DNA of 64,000 bases. It comes from Vanrija pseudolonga. Its lineage: Eukaryota; Basidiomycota; Tremellomycetes; Trichosporonales; Trichosporonaceae. The notes below the pieces were generated by a model. The model was not told the origin of the DNA and ran no database searches. It saw only the letters and a list, made by a program, of their open reading frames with translations. Positions 20,979-30,435 of the stretch are shown piece after piece. Every line of letters begins with the position of its first letter. Position 1 is the stretch's first letter. The stretch is taken from contig NC_085855.1 in assembly GCF_020906515.1 (NCBI RefSeq), positions 434,001 to 498,000 on the forward strand. The letters run 5' to 3'. The position numbers were made by a program, and so were the translations under genes.

Positions 20979-20994
20979 GAGGGTTCAGTTCCTC
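20979..20994 (+). other. Conserved trailer hairpin downstream of tRNA-Leu copy 2
   Basis: GAGGG pairs with TCCTC (last pair G-T) around the loop TTCAGT, four bases after the tRNA end (spacer AGCA). Confidence 0.65.
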
Positions 20995-21006
20995 CGTAAG
21001 ATCCTC

Positions 21007-21010
21007 TTTT
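21007..21010 (+). terminator. Pol III terminator T4
   Basis: First T-run of four after tRNA-Leu copy 2, beyond the trailer hairpin. Confidence 0.6.
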
Positions 21011-21234
21011 GCGGTTATAGAAGTTGAAGAGGAAGAAGAGGTCGAGGTTGTGGCTCCTGGGTGGGGTAGGGAGGATCGTCATTTTGTCGGCCTCCACCTT
21101 TTGTGGTTGTTGTCACTCAACTTGATCTTTGGTCCCGTTCTGCCAACTTGGCTTTGGGTCGGACAAAGCCAGACTGACAATCCATTCAGACGACGCCATC
21201 TAGCATCCTACTCTCCTCCATCTCACTCACCACA

Positions 21235-23736
21235 ATGGACACCCAACCAAGCTCGCCAAATGGCGGGCCCGGCGACGTGCACGACGTGCAGCCACCCGCC
21301 GACGTGGACAATGACGACAAGGGCGATGCCCCTCCCAACGCGTCGCAGCAGTCGATGGATGTCGACAAGGACGACAATGACGCGACCGCGGGCGACAAGG
21401 AGGGGGAGAAGGACGGCGAGAAGGATGGAGAGAAGGATGGCGAGAAGAGCGAGAAAAAGCCCAAGAAGAAGTCGGGCACGCGTACCAAGATCAAGGCGGC
21501 CAAGGGCGAGGACATGATCGCATACACGACGGCGTTCGTCCCCGGACTGTGAGTTGACAACAATCCCGTCACAACTGACATCCAGGTACAATGTCAAGAA
21601 CCCCGCAGGCGACTTTGTGCAGAAGGAGTCCAACGTGGACATTATTCGGCATCAGAGCGTCGCCAAGGTCAAGAAGGAGAAGGAGGCGATCGAGGAGGAG
21701 CGGCGGTTGGAGAAGGAGAAGCGCGAGCAGGAGAACGGCGGCCCGGTGGACGACCTCCCAGTGGTGCGTTAGCCCGAGCGAGCTCCACTAACTCGCAGGA
21801 GAACCCATTAAACAAGATCCTGATCATCCACCCGGGATCGCGGTACCTCCGCCTTGGCCGCGCGTCCGACTTCTACCCGCACGAGGTGCCGAACTGCATC
21901 GCGCGGCCCGCGAACTCTGTCGGCGGGTCGTCGCCCCCGGTGCTGGGCAAGCGGCCGGCCGAGGACGAGTGGGACGCCAACATTGGCCACCTGCGCGACT
22001 ACCTCCGCAACCGGCTGCGCGCGAACAAGCTCGTGACGGACTGGAAGGAGGGGTCGCGCGTGAACGCTGCCAACGCGCGCGCCAAGCCCGAGAACATCCC
22101 CGAACACAACGACCCCTACAGGATAGACTGGACCGAGCTCGAGGGCCGCAAGTTTGTCGTTGGCACCGAGGCCCTCCGCCTGCCCCCGTCGGCGGGGTAC
22201 ACTGTGCGCTACCCCATTCTGCGGCGGCGGTTCAACTCGCGCGACTGGAAGTCCCGGCAGCCGCTGCTGGACGACCTGACCACGATTATGGTGGAGAGTT
22301 TGCGGACCGAGCTGGATATCCTGCCCAAGGACTTCAAGGTGGGTAGACAGGGTTGTGCAGTGCTGATGGCTAGAACTACTCGGTCGTGCTCATCGTGCCG
22401 GACCACGGCGACAGGATCTATGTCGAGGAGCTGACGAACCTCATTCTCAACGTCATGGGTTTCAAGGAGATCGCCGTGCACCAGGAGTCGTATTGTGCCA
22501 TTTTTTCCGCCGGCATGTCGTCGGCGTGTGTTGTGGACATTGGATCGCAGGAGACGTCGGTGACGTGTGTGGACGAGGGCATGGTCAACCCCGACACGCG
22601 CATCAACCTGTCGTTTGGCGGCGACGACGTGACAGCCGCGCTCATGGCGCTGCTCGAGCGCTCGTCGTTCCCGTACAAGGACGTCGACCTCGCCCGGGCC
22701 CAGGACTGGATCATGCTGGACAACCTCAAGATCCGCATCTGTACACTCGAGGAGCACCTCGTCGCCAACACGCCATGGGACTTTTATGTCCTGTCCGAGG
22801 GCTTGACGAAGAAGTACAACTTGAGGACGTATGATGAGAACGTACTGGCCCCGCTGTGCTGGTTCGACACGAGAATGGTAGGTTTGGGTTGTGGGACCAG
22901 GTGGCTGACGGCAGATCGACTTTGACACCAAGACGGAGGGCACGGCGTCGCTGTTCAACCCTTCTGGCGAGGTGACCGACCTGATCAAGTCGACGTACGG
23001 CGAGCCGACGGCCGCGATGAAGGCGTGCACGGCACACCTGTTCCCGAGCAAGGAGGGTGAGACGCAGGAGGCACGAGGCGACGGCGCGGAGGGAACGCCT
23101 GCGTCCCGCGTGTCCACACCTGCCGCCGAGTCGGACGCTGGCGTTTCGACGCCAGCGCCATTGTCCAAGACGGCCAACGCGTCGCCGAATGCCGCACCGT
23201 CGGCTACCCCGGTACCACCGCAGCTCCTCGGCACGAGCCTGCTCCCGCCGACGGCAACGACATCGGCAAATGCCACCCCTGCGCCTGAGGGCGGCGAAGG
23301 AACTGCAGTCGAGGAAGGCCCTTCGTACGACATTCCGTACGAGGCATCCAAGACGCCGCTGGACGGAGCCATCGCCGCGTCGATCGCCCAGTCGGCCTCC
23401 GAGAACAAGGTCAAGGCCGCTGCGTCGTCTGTGCTGCTTATTGGTGGCGGCTCGGCGCTCAAGGGCCTGGCGCCGTTCATTGCTGAGAGGTAAGCTGCGA
23501 AAAGCTGACGCTGTAGCTGACACCCCAGACTCCCTCCCCTTCTCCGCCAGCGTGGCTTCTCCATCCCCGAGGTCCAGATCGTACCGCCACCACGAAACTT
23601 GAATCCCAAGTTCGTGAGCTGGAAGGGCGCGAGCGTCATGTGCAACCTCGAGTCGCTGAGCGACATGTGGATCCGACCCGACGAGTTTGAAGCGATTGGG
23701 GCGCGCGCTCTGCAGGACAGGTACATGTTCTTGTGA
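21235..23736 (+). CDS. ARP8: Actin-related protein 8 (INO80 remodeller subunit)
   Basis: Six exons: 21235-21548, 21586-21763, 21799-22338, 22374-22877, 22915-23489 and 23529-23736, 772 residues. Arp8 is part of the actin/Arp4/Arp8 module of the INO80 chromatin remodeller and binds linker DNA. It starts with an acidic then Lys-rich tail (about residues 1-95). The actin fold begins at NKILIIHPGSRYLRLGRASD. Later blocks are VVLIVPDHGDRIYVEEL, ESYCAIFSAGMSSACVVDIG, FGGDDVTAALMALLER and VLLIGGGSALKGLAPF. The end, VSWKGASVMCNLESLSDMW then RALQDRYMFL, is characteristic of Arp8. A Thr/Ala/Pro-rich insert of about 110 residues (near 23050-23330) interrupts the actin fold, as Arp8 inserts do. Five of six exon phases were checked by conserved sequence across the joins. 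Confidence 0.96.
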
Positions 23737-23873
23737 GGGCGAGTGTGGCGGGTCTCAACTTGTGGCATGCATAGCGCTACAGTAGGCGTACAGATATTAC
23801 TATGCGAGGTAGATGGCAGTATGGTGGGGTGGAGGCAGAGGCAGTCTATGGCAGGGGTACAGTGTGATGTTGT

Positions 23874-24773
23874 CTAGATGGCAGCTACAGGTTCATGTCG
23901 GGGACGTTTGGTGTCGGCCAGCGGGTCGTCCTCGTGCGGGTGCTTGAGGGAGCCGCAGGAAGCGGGAGTGGACGTCGGCGTGGGTGTAGGCGGCGCGCTG
24001 GCACCGGCCCGGGCAACGACGATGCGTTGCCCACACAGCCAAGAATGGTGGTATATGGCGACAGCGCGTTCCGCAGCGTCGGGATGCACGAACTCGATGC
24101 GCGCGGCAGGCAGCGCGACCTCAATGCGCACGATGGGCGCGAGCGGCTCGAACGCGGCGCGGAGGTCGGCCTCGCGCGTCCCAGTCGCGAGGTTGGACAG
24201 GAGCACCGCAGCAGCGGCGCCGTCGGCTGATGATGACACAGGCAGGGGCTGCGGTTGGTTGTCGGGTCCGGCCGCCGCTTCGCCCTGGGCAGCGACGACG
24301 TCGCTGCTGCGTAATGGGCTTGGACGCGGGGATGCGCCGAAACTGAGGCGCGATGGACGGCCGCACGACGACGGGGTCGCGCCTGGTCCCAGCCTTCTCG
24401 CTGGCGCGGCGGGGCTGGAGGCTGGGGCGGAGGGGGATGACGCCGCGATGAGCGGCGACAGTGGCGACTGGGCCAGCCTTGGCGTGGCGGCGGGGCGCTG
24501 GAAGAACGGCGTGGGACGGTACGCCTGCGGCTGCTGGCGCGGCACGAGCATGTCGCATACGCTTGCGTCGAGGCGCCGCTGGTGCTCGCTGGGGCCCGGG
24601 GCTGCATTCGCCGCCGCCTCAGCTGGCGACGAGGGCACTGGGGTGGCGGGCGCGGACCGACACAGTGTGGGGCAGGTGCGCGTCTTTGGTGGGCCGGTCA
24701 GGCGCGCGATCACGTCGTTGGCGCGCCGGCATACCTCGTCGACGGAGGGCCCGGGGGATATTGGGTCTGTCAT
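23874..24773 (-). CDS. Proline/alanine-rich protein with one C-terminal RRM
   Basis: One exon, 299 residues. I cannot assign it to a named protein. Residues about 190-260 form an RNA recognition motif: AVLLSNLATGTREADLRAAF (RNP2-like first strand and helix), IVRIEVALPAARIEFV (RNP1-like, but without the usual aromatic pair) and RAVAIYHHSWLCGQRIVVAR. The rest is Pro/Ala/Ser-rich and probably disordered, with short basic ends. RNP1 has ARIEF, so RNA binding may be weak or the fold may bind protein. A TATA box (TATAAA on the minus strand) is 66 bp upstream of the ATG. It is convergent with ARP8 and divergent from RCF1. Confidence 0.75.
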   Translation of the reverse strand: MTDPISPGPSVDEVCRRANDVIARLTGPPKTRTCPTLCRSAPATPVPSSPAEAAANAAPGPSEHQRRLDASVCDMLVPRQQPQAYRPTPFFQRPAATPRLAQSPLSPLIAASSPSAPASSPAAPARRLGPGATPSSCGRPSRLSFGASPRPSPLRSSDVVAAQGEAAAGPDNQPQPLPVSSSADGAAAAVLLSNLATGTREADLRAAFEPLAPIVRIEVALPAARIEFVHPDAAERAVAIYHHSWLCGQRIVVARAGASAPPTPTPTSTPASCGSLKHPHEDDPLADTKRPRHEPVAAI

Positions 24774-24838
24774 TGTGAGCGGGTGTGTGTGTGGGAGGGA
24801 GGGTGAGGGGGGAGGTAAGAATGCGGCGCAGCGCAGCG

Positions 24839-24844
24839 TTTATA
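24839..24844 (-). promoter_or_regulatory. TATA box of the RRM gene
   Basis: TATAAA on the minus strand, 66 bp upstream of the ATG at 24773, within GC-rich sequence where this hexamer is uncommon. Confidence 0.5.
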
Positions 24845-25050
24845 AGCCGACTCGAGCGGGGTATGCCTGCAGTGCCAAGGCTCGTGGCAAGAGTGGGGCA
24901 ACGGTGGCGACGTCGAGTCGGTGGAGACCGCTCAATCTCCGCGCTCCTTGCCATGCCGCGTGCCGATGCCGAAGCGTTCCTCGTCGTTTCGACCGACTTT
25001 GCGAGTTGACGTATCGACCGACGACAGTCTCTCACACCACACACACGACC

Positions 25051-25672
25051 ATGACCTCGCCGCAGCCATTCATCCCCGACGAGCAGCAGAATGCGCCCCG
25101 CCCAGTGGGGTACATTGAGCACGGGTGGAACAAGTGCAAGGAGCAGCCCATGGTGCCAATAGGTGCGTGAGCGAGTCGGCGAGCGTGCGTGTTGCTGACT
25201 CGACTCCACCAGGCGCAATCGCCACCACGGCGGCGCTGCTCGGCGCGTCGGCGTCCCTGCGTAGCGGGAACAGGCGGCAGTTCCAGCACTTCCTGCGCCT
25301 GCGTGTTGCGTAAGTCGGCGTCGTGGACACAGCTGACACCACCAGCGCGCAGGGCGTCACCGTCGTCGCGATGGTCGTCGGCGCGTTCATGCTCACCGAG
25401 AAGGCGGAGGACGTGGCCGAGAAGCGTGCGCGGGCTAGGACGAGTAAGTGGCGACTAGGGGAGGGAGGCAACGGAGAAGGAGAGAAGGAGCGCAGCTCAC
25501 GCCAACCCCCGCAGACCTCCCGCCCCCCGACCCCGTCCCCGCGCCGACCGAGGAGATCGACCACCTCTACCCCCCGCGCAACAAGACGCGCGTGTCCGAC
25601 TTCACCCGCCGCCTGCGCGAGGCCGAGGACCAGCAGCGGACCGACGATGCGATCGTCAACGCGCGCAAGTAA
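25051..25672 (+). CDS. RCF1: Respiratory supercomplex factor 1 (HIG1 domain)
   Basis: Four exons: 25051-25162, 25213-25309, 25346-25443 and 25515-25672, 154 residues. Rcf1 sits in the mitochondrial inner membrane and supports cytochrome oxidase assembly and III-IV supercomplexes. The HIG1 domain is spread over exons 1-3: HGWNKCKEQPMVPIGA leads into a first membrane helix (IATTAALLGASASL), and AQGVTVVAMVVGAFML is the second. Between them QHFLRLRVAAQ carries the family Q-x3-R-x-R-x3-Q motif, formed only after splicing at 25310-25345. The matrix-side or intermembrane tail is charged and helical (FTRRLREAEDQQRTDDAIV). Length is as in other fungi. Confidence 0.95.
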
Positions 25673-25886
25673 GCAGGGGGGCCGAGGGGGGGAAGAGGAG
25701 CGAGGCCGGCGGGGAGGAGCATTCCATTCCGAATTGGCGTCGGAGCGAGACGCGAGGCACTTCAAAACATATGACTACTCCACATGCAACTGTTCCATTA
25801 CTTGCATTCTTGAACTGGACGTCGGGGTCGAGCCGACGCCGACGACGCCTCGCACCTCCTTCTCGCACCCGCCCCGACGCACCCCT

Positions 25887-25891
25887 AAAAA
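25887..25891 (-). terminator. Pol III terminator T5
   Basis: First T-run (AAAAA on the plus strand) downstream of tRNA-Leu copy 3, about 30 bp past the tRNA and beyond the trailer hairpin. Confidence 0.7.
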
Positions 25892-25901
25892 CCTAGGCTT
25901 T

Positions 25902-25917
25902 GGGAGACTGAACTCCC
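25902..25917 (-). other. Conserved trailer hairpin downstream of tRNA-Leu copy 3
   Basis: GGGAG pairs with CTCCC around the loop TTCAGT, four bases after the tRNA end (spacer AACA). Three of five base pairs differ from copy 1 and all remain paired. Confidence 0.7.
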
Positions 25918-25921
25918 TGTT

Positions 25922-26013
25922 GACGAGAGTGGGATTCGAACCCACGTCCGAAGACTGCGGATGTACATGTATACACCTTAACACAGCGCCTTAGACCGCT
26001 CGGCCATCTCGCC
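25922..26013 (-). tRNA. tRNA-Leu(AAG) with 15-nt intron, copy 3
   Basis: The mature sequence is identical to copies 1 and 2, but the 15-nt intron is TGTATACATGTACAT instead of TGTGCTAATGCATAT. That difference confirms the intron borders. It lies on the minus strand between RCF1 and the ribosome recycling factor gene. The 5' flank is unlike those of the other copies. Confidence 0.95.
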
Positions 26014-26176
26014 GGGCGTGTCTGCGACGGCGAGCGGAGGGGTTTGGGTGGCGCCGAGGTTGGGCGGGGTGGTGAGCAGACCGAGGAGAGATCGGCCACT
26101 GCGGACGATCATGATCGGCAACACCTCTGCGCCCTCCACCCCCCTGCCACAGATTCAATGCATTATGCCTATATGC

Positions 26177-27041
26177 CTATGCCTTCTCCAGCTCCTTCTT
26201 GGCCGTCACGACGAGCTTGTCGAGCTCGGCTGTCGCCTTGTCCACAATCTCCTGAATGTCGTCGGTACCCTCCTCGCCGCGACCGCCGAGGGCCTTGAGG
26301 CCGTCGGTACGTGCAACGCGGATCTGGGTCTTGGCCGCCTCGGCCGTCTCGCCAAAGCTCTTTGCGATCTGCGTGCGCACCTCGCCCGAGGGCTTTGGCA
26401 CAGGGATCTTGATACCCGTGCCGTCGCGCAGAGGGCTCAGGCCGGGCAGGTTGGCCTTGTTGATCGCGCTCTCGACGTGCTTGAGCGCCGAGGGCTCCCA
26501 CACGTCGACGTACAGCGCGTTGTTGCGCATCGTGACGGACGCCACTTGGTTGAGGTTCACGCCGCCCTGGTTGGGGAGAGTAACCTTGACTGTGTCAAGG
26601 ACGGCTGGGGGTGTCAGCTTCGGGATACGGCGTGAAAGTGGGACAGCACGTACCAGGGGACACACGCCCACGGCCACGCTCGACGCCCTCAAAGACAATG
26701 CCCTTGGCCCACTCGGTCGACTTGGTGACCCGCTCCTTCGTCTTGGCGATGACGGCGTCGCGCTCCTCGGCAGAGAGGCCCTCGTCGGCCTCGGCCTCGG
26801 CATCCTTGCCCTTGCCCTTGCCCTTGCCTTTTCCGCCCTTCTCGGCCTTCTCAGGTCGGTCGTTCTTGCCGCCGCCCTTGCCGCCCTTGGCCGCCTTCTT
26901 GAGCAGCAACGAGGTGGACGAGAAGGTGCGGGGTCCGGGGGCCGAGACGGCGACGGCGGCGCGGGCGAGCGGTCGGGCAGCGACGCGCGGCGCGACAGAC
27001 GCGCTGGCGACGGCCCGCGTGAGAGTGTAGCGCAGAGACAT
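26177..27041 (-). CDS. RRF1: Ribosome recycling factor, mitochondrial
   Basis: Two exons, 27041-26654 and 26604-26177, 271 residues. It splits mitochondrial post-termination ribosomes together with mtEF-G2. The N-terminus (MSLRYTLTRAVASASVAPR, then RTFSSTSLLL) is a clear presequence, followed by a Lys/Gly repeat spacer (about residues 48-80). The RRF domain follows: GLSAEERDAVI, VLDTVKVTLPNQGGVNLNQV, ASVTMRNNALYVDVWEPSAL, VESAINKANLPGLSPLRDGT and the PVPKPSGEVRTQIAK stretch, and it ends in a long helix (DIQEIVDKATAELDKLV). The intron removes the frame break after RGRVSP. Shares a 183-bp divergent promoter with the CCHC gene. Confidence 0.95.
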
Positions 27042-27062
27042 GTCGTGTGAGGTGCTAGCTGC

Positions 27063-27082
27063 AAAAGTCAAAGTCAAAGTGG
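27063..27082 (-). promoter_or_regulatory. Tandem AAAGTC/AAAGTG elements
   Basis: Three AAAGT units in a row (AAAAGTCAAAGTCAAAGTGG), starting 22 bp upstream of the RRF1 start. Similar units occur in other divergent promoters of the window. Function unknown. Confidence 0.35.
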
Positions 27083-27145
27083 ACCACTCTTTTTGGTCGG
27101 TGTGCCGACCGGCGGTGGGTTCCGTACTCGATTCCCTTCATGTCC

Positions 27146-27153
27146 TCACGTGA
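27146..27153. promoter_or_regulatory. TCACGTGA E-box
   Basis: Second perfect TCACGTGA palindrome, midway in the 183-bp divergent promoter between RRF1 and the CCHC gene. Confidence 0.45.
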
Positions 27154-27224
27154 CTGTAATCTCGAGTTCCAAAAGTTGCAAGTCTGACATCTCTCTCCAC
27201 AACAACAACCACACCACCACAACC

Positions 27225-28260
27225 ATGGCGCGCTTCACAAACATTGGCATGCCGCGCAAGACGTTCGTCGCGTCCGCGGCCGAGGAGAAGGCCGAGAAGG
27301 GCGAGCGGGAGCCTGACGCCGACGCGCCCGAGGCTGGACCGTCAAAGGGGGAGAAGCGCAAGGGCTGGGGCCGTGACCCGGAGATCGCAAGTGAGTCTGT
27401 CGGCGTCGCCGCCACCGGCCCGCCCGCGCTGACGCCCGCCAGAACGTGCACGACAGACCGACATCCGCACCGAGCAGCGACGACTGCAGCGTATCGACGA
27501 GCGCGCGCAGGCTACCACCTGCTTTGCGTGCCGCGCCGTCGGGCACACGGCGCGCGAGTGCCCCAACATCCTGCTCGCGGCGAGCGGGCAGAACGGCAGC
27601 GCGGCCATGCTCGAGGCGGACAAGATGGCTGAGCGACAGGCGGAAGCCGGCGACGACGACGGCAGCGGCAAGAACAAGAAGGGCAAGAAGGCAAAGGGCA
27701 AGGGCAAGGAGCAGGCGACTGGGCGCGATCTGACCAGCGGGAAATGCTATCGGTGCGTCCGAGCGCAATGGCACCGCTGACATCGCAGGTGTAACTCTGA
27801 GAAGCACTCGCTGTCAAACTGCCGCAAGCCGATTGACAAGGCCAACCCGACGCCGTACGCGACCTGCTTTGTGTGTCTCGAGACGGGCCACCTGTCCGCC
27901 GCGTGCCCGAAGAACAGCAAGGGCGTGTACGTCAACGGCGGCAGCTGCAAGGTGTGCGGGAGTGTCGCGCACCGCGCCAACGACTGCCCAGACGACAAGC
28001 GCGAGAAGGCCGCCCCGGAGCGGTTCCACGCCAACACGTATCTCGGGACTGGAGCCGGGGCGGGCGCAGACGAGGACGACTTCATGGTCAACCACCGCCA
28101 GTTCCGCGCGCCTGCGGGCCAGAAGACGCGCCACGAGGCGGCAAAGAACTCGCAGCGTGGGCCGGCAAAGCGGCCGGGTGAGGAGGGTGCCTTTGCCCCT
28201 GCACCGGCTGCCGTTGCGGCCAAGCCCAAGCCCAAGCCTAAGAAGGTCGTCACGTTTTGA
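27225..28260 (+). CDS. Four-knuckle CCHC zinc finger protein (ZCCHC9-like)
   Basis: Three exons: 27225-27390, 27443-27752 and 27789-28260, 315 residues. Four zinc knuckles of the C-x2-C-x4-H-x4-C type are visible: CFACRAVGHTAREC, CYRCNSEKHSLSNC (joined across intron 2), CFVCLETGHLSAAC and CKVCGSVAHRANDC. A Lys-rich linker separates the first from the others. The start MARFTNIGMPRKTF and the basic end (KPKPKPKKVV) flank the array. This arrangement is that of eukaryotic ZCCHC9-type proteins, linked to nucleolar RNA metabolism in animals; the fungal role is inferred. The histidine of the fourth knuckle is preceded by Ala rather than Gly. Divergent from RRF1. Confidence 0.88.
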
Positions 28261-28486
28261 TTGTAATTAGGGTCCCGAGGGATTAATACAGGCAGGGGTT
28301 ATTGCTACAACAGAGAGTAGGGGGAGGGGTGACCTCTGTGCGTTCTTATAGCGACAAGGTCTCCGTCAGCGGGCTGCTGCTGCTGCCCCACTCGGCCTGA
28401 GTTCTAAAGATTTGATGCCCGACGGCACCCGCTCACGCGACTTGCCCAAACTGCGTGGTCTCCGCGGGTCGCACAGACCCCACTGC

Positions 28487-29232
28487 CTATGCTACGGCCG
28501 TTGTTTCTGTCGTGATGGACACGAGGTCGGTATCGAAGAGCTCGATAAACTGGGGTGTGAGGGGTGATCCTGGCTTGCTACGAAGTTGAGTAGCCACGCC
28601 CACTCACCTGCTCGTTCAACACGCGCACCTTCATGCCCGCGTATCGTCTGTACTCCTCCAGAATGGAGCTCAGCGCCCAGCGCTGCAGCTTGCGCCAGCA
28701 GCCGACTACAGTGCCGGTGCGGTGACGGCCGAGGTTGCAGCACACGAGGGTGGGGAACGTCGACGGCTGGAGGAGGAGGGTGAGGGCGTGGATGATCAGC
28801 GGCTCCGTGGGCGGCGGGAGGGGCGGGAGGTGGTCTGGAGAATACTGTCAGTGGTGCTATACGCAGTTCACGTCAGCACCCACACTGCCCGCTCATCCGC
28901 ACGATGCCAGTGTCGCCGTAGGGCGGGGGAAAGTGCGGGTTGAGCGACACCTGCGGCGCGAGGTTGTGCAGCGTGATGCCCTGCGACTCGAGGAACGACT
29001 GGCTGGCGGGTCAGCGGGGAGACATGATATGTAACCCACAAGATGTCGGACGGCTCCTCGGCGCCCACCCAGATGACGGTGCGCAGGTCCAGCTTCTCGA
29101 GGAAGGTGAAGTTGAGCTCTGTGGGCTGGGCCGAGCGGTAGAAACCTGGCGGGGCGTCAGCTACGGCGAAGAGAACGCTAGCTCACCGTCCTCGACGCTG
29201 CCAAAGTTCATTGGGGGGACGATTTTCGCCAT
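28487..29232 (-). CDS. Atypical dual-specificity phosphatase, Siw14/OCA family
   Basis: Five exons: 29232-29187, 29145-29040, 29002-28884, 28834-28608 and 28549-28487, 186 residues. Plant-and-fungi atypical phosphatases of this group cleave inositol pyrophosphates (Siw14) or have unknown substrates (Oca1, 2, 4, 6). The N-terminal family block is PPMNFGSVEDGFYRSAQPT, then FLEKLDLRTVIWVGAEEP. The catalytic loop is CNLGRHRTGT (C-x5-R) in LVCCNLGRHRTGTVVGCWRK, and the following helix QRWALSSILEEYRRYAG is typical. The loop begins CNLGRH where Siw14 has CNRGKH, so it is closer to Oca6-like members. It shares a 256-bp divergent promoter with the NOL12 gene. Confidence 0.88.
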
Positions 29233-29488
29233 GGCTGCTGCTGTGGTGGGGTTGGAAGACAAGAGTGAGATGGCAGCAGTGTTGTCGCTTGAAACGTGTG
29301 GTCCAACGACCACTCTGAGGTCATCGCGTGGTGCTTCGGGACGAATCCTAATACATTTGGTTCCGCGGGTAATTGTAGCCCAACGCATTAGGAACGCCAT
29401 TAACCCACCTCGCCTTGCCCCACCTCCACTTCAGAATTTCTGGCGGCAACTCGTCTGTCGCAACGCCAACAACACACACACCATCACC

Positions 29489-30380
29489 ATGAGCGGCAAG
29501 CGGTCAAACGTCTCGCTGCTGACCGAGGGCGCGAGCTACATCCGGCGCGCGAAGAAGGCGCGGCAGGAGCAGGTCGAGGAGGTGAAATTTGACGACAGCG
29601 CAAGGCGGTGAGTGCACGGCAGCGAGCAGAGCACAACAAGCTAGCCAGCCGAGCCCACTCTGACGCCCGCGTGCAGAGAATACCTTACCGGCTTCTCCAA
29701 GCGCAAAAAGGAGCGCATCGAGACCCGGCGCAAGAAGGCAAAGGAGCGCGAGCACCAGGAGCACCTCGAGGAGCGGCGCAAGGCGCGCCAGGAGCTCAAG
29801 GAGCGCGCGGCGCAGAATGTGCGCGATGTGCGCAAGGCGATGGGGCTGCCCGAGCTCGAGGGTGGGTTGCTGGGGTGTGGTGGCGGCCGCTGACGGAGCA
29901 GAGGTTGAAGACGACGAGAGCGACGCCGAGCGCGAGGACATCGAGGAGGCGTACTCGGACGACGACCAGATCGCGACCGTGACCATCACCGAGGAGTTCG
30001 ACCCCGCGTCGGCTGCGGAGCGCACATACGTCGACAGCGAGGACGAGGAGGCCGAGGAGAGCAAGATCAAGAGCCGGCCCGCGGTCCCGCTCCTGCCCGC
30101 CTCGTCGCACAAGGCCCAGCTCAAGGCCAAGAAGGACAAGGAGAAGAAGGCCCTCGCGAAGAAGGAGCAGCGCAAGGCCGCTAGCATGGAGACGCCCGCC
30201 GAACGCCGCAGGGCAAAGGAGTACGATGCGCGTAAGCGCCAGAAGAAGATCGACAAGATCAAGGAGCAGAACGGCGGCGAGATGCCCCGCTTCAAGTCTT
30301 CTGGTGGCAAGGGCGGCAAGGGCGGCAAGGGAGCCAAGGGTAAGAAGGGGGGCAAGCCCGCTGGCAAGGGACGCAAGTAG
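29489..30380 (+). CDS. RRP17: Nucleolar protein NOL12/Rrp17 family
   Basis: Three exons: 29489-29607, 29677-29861 and 29902-30380, 260 residues. Rrp17 is a nucleolar 5'-3' exoribonuclease acting on pre-rRNA of the large subunit. The family core EVKFDDSARREYLTGFSKRK is made by joining exons 1 and 2. It is followed by a long charged helix (EREHQEHLEERRKARQELKE), an acidic patch (EDDESDAEREDIEEAYSDDD) and a Lys/Gly-rich C-terminal tail probably for nucleolar retention. Convergent with the permease gene, 55 bp away. Confidence 0.92.
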
Positions 30381-30435
30381 GACAGGACATAGACCATGTT
30401 GTGCATTACTATTACTCTATTGTGTGTGGGTGGGG

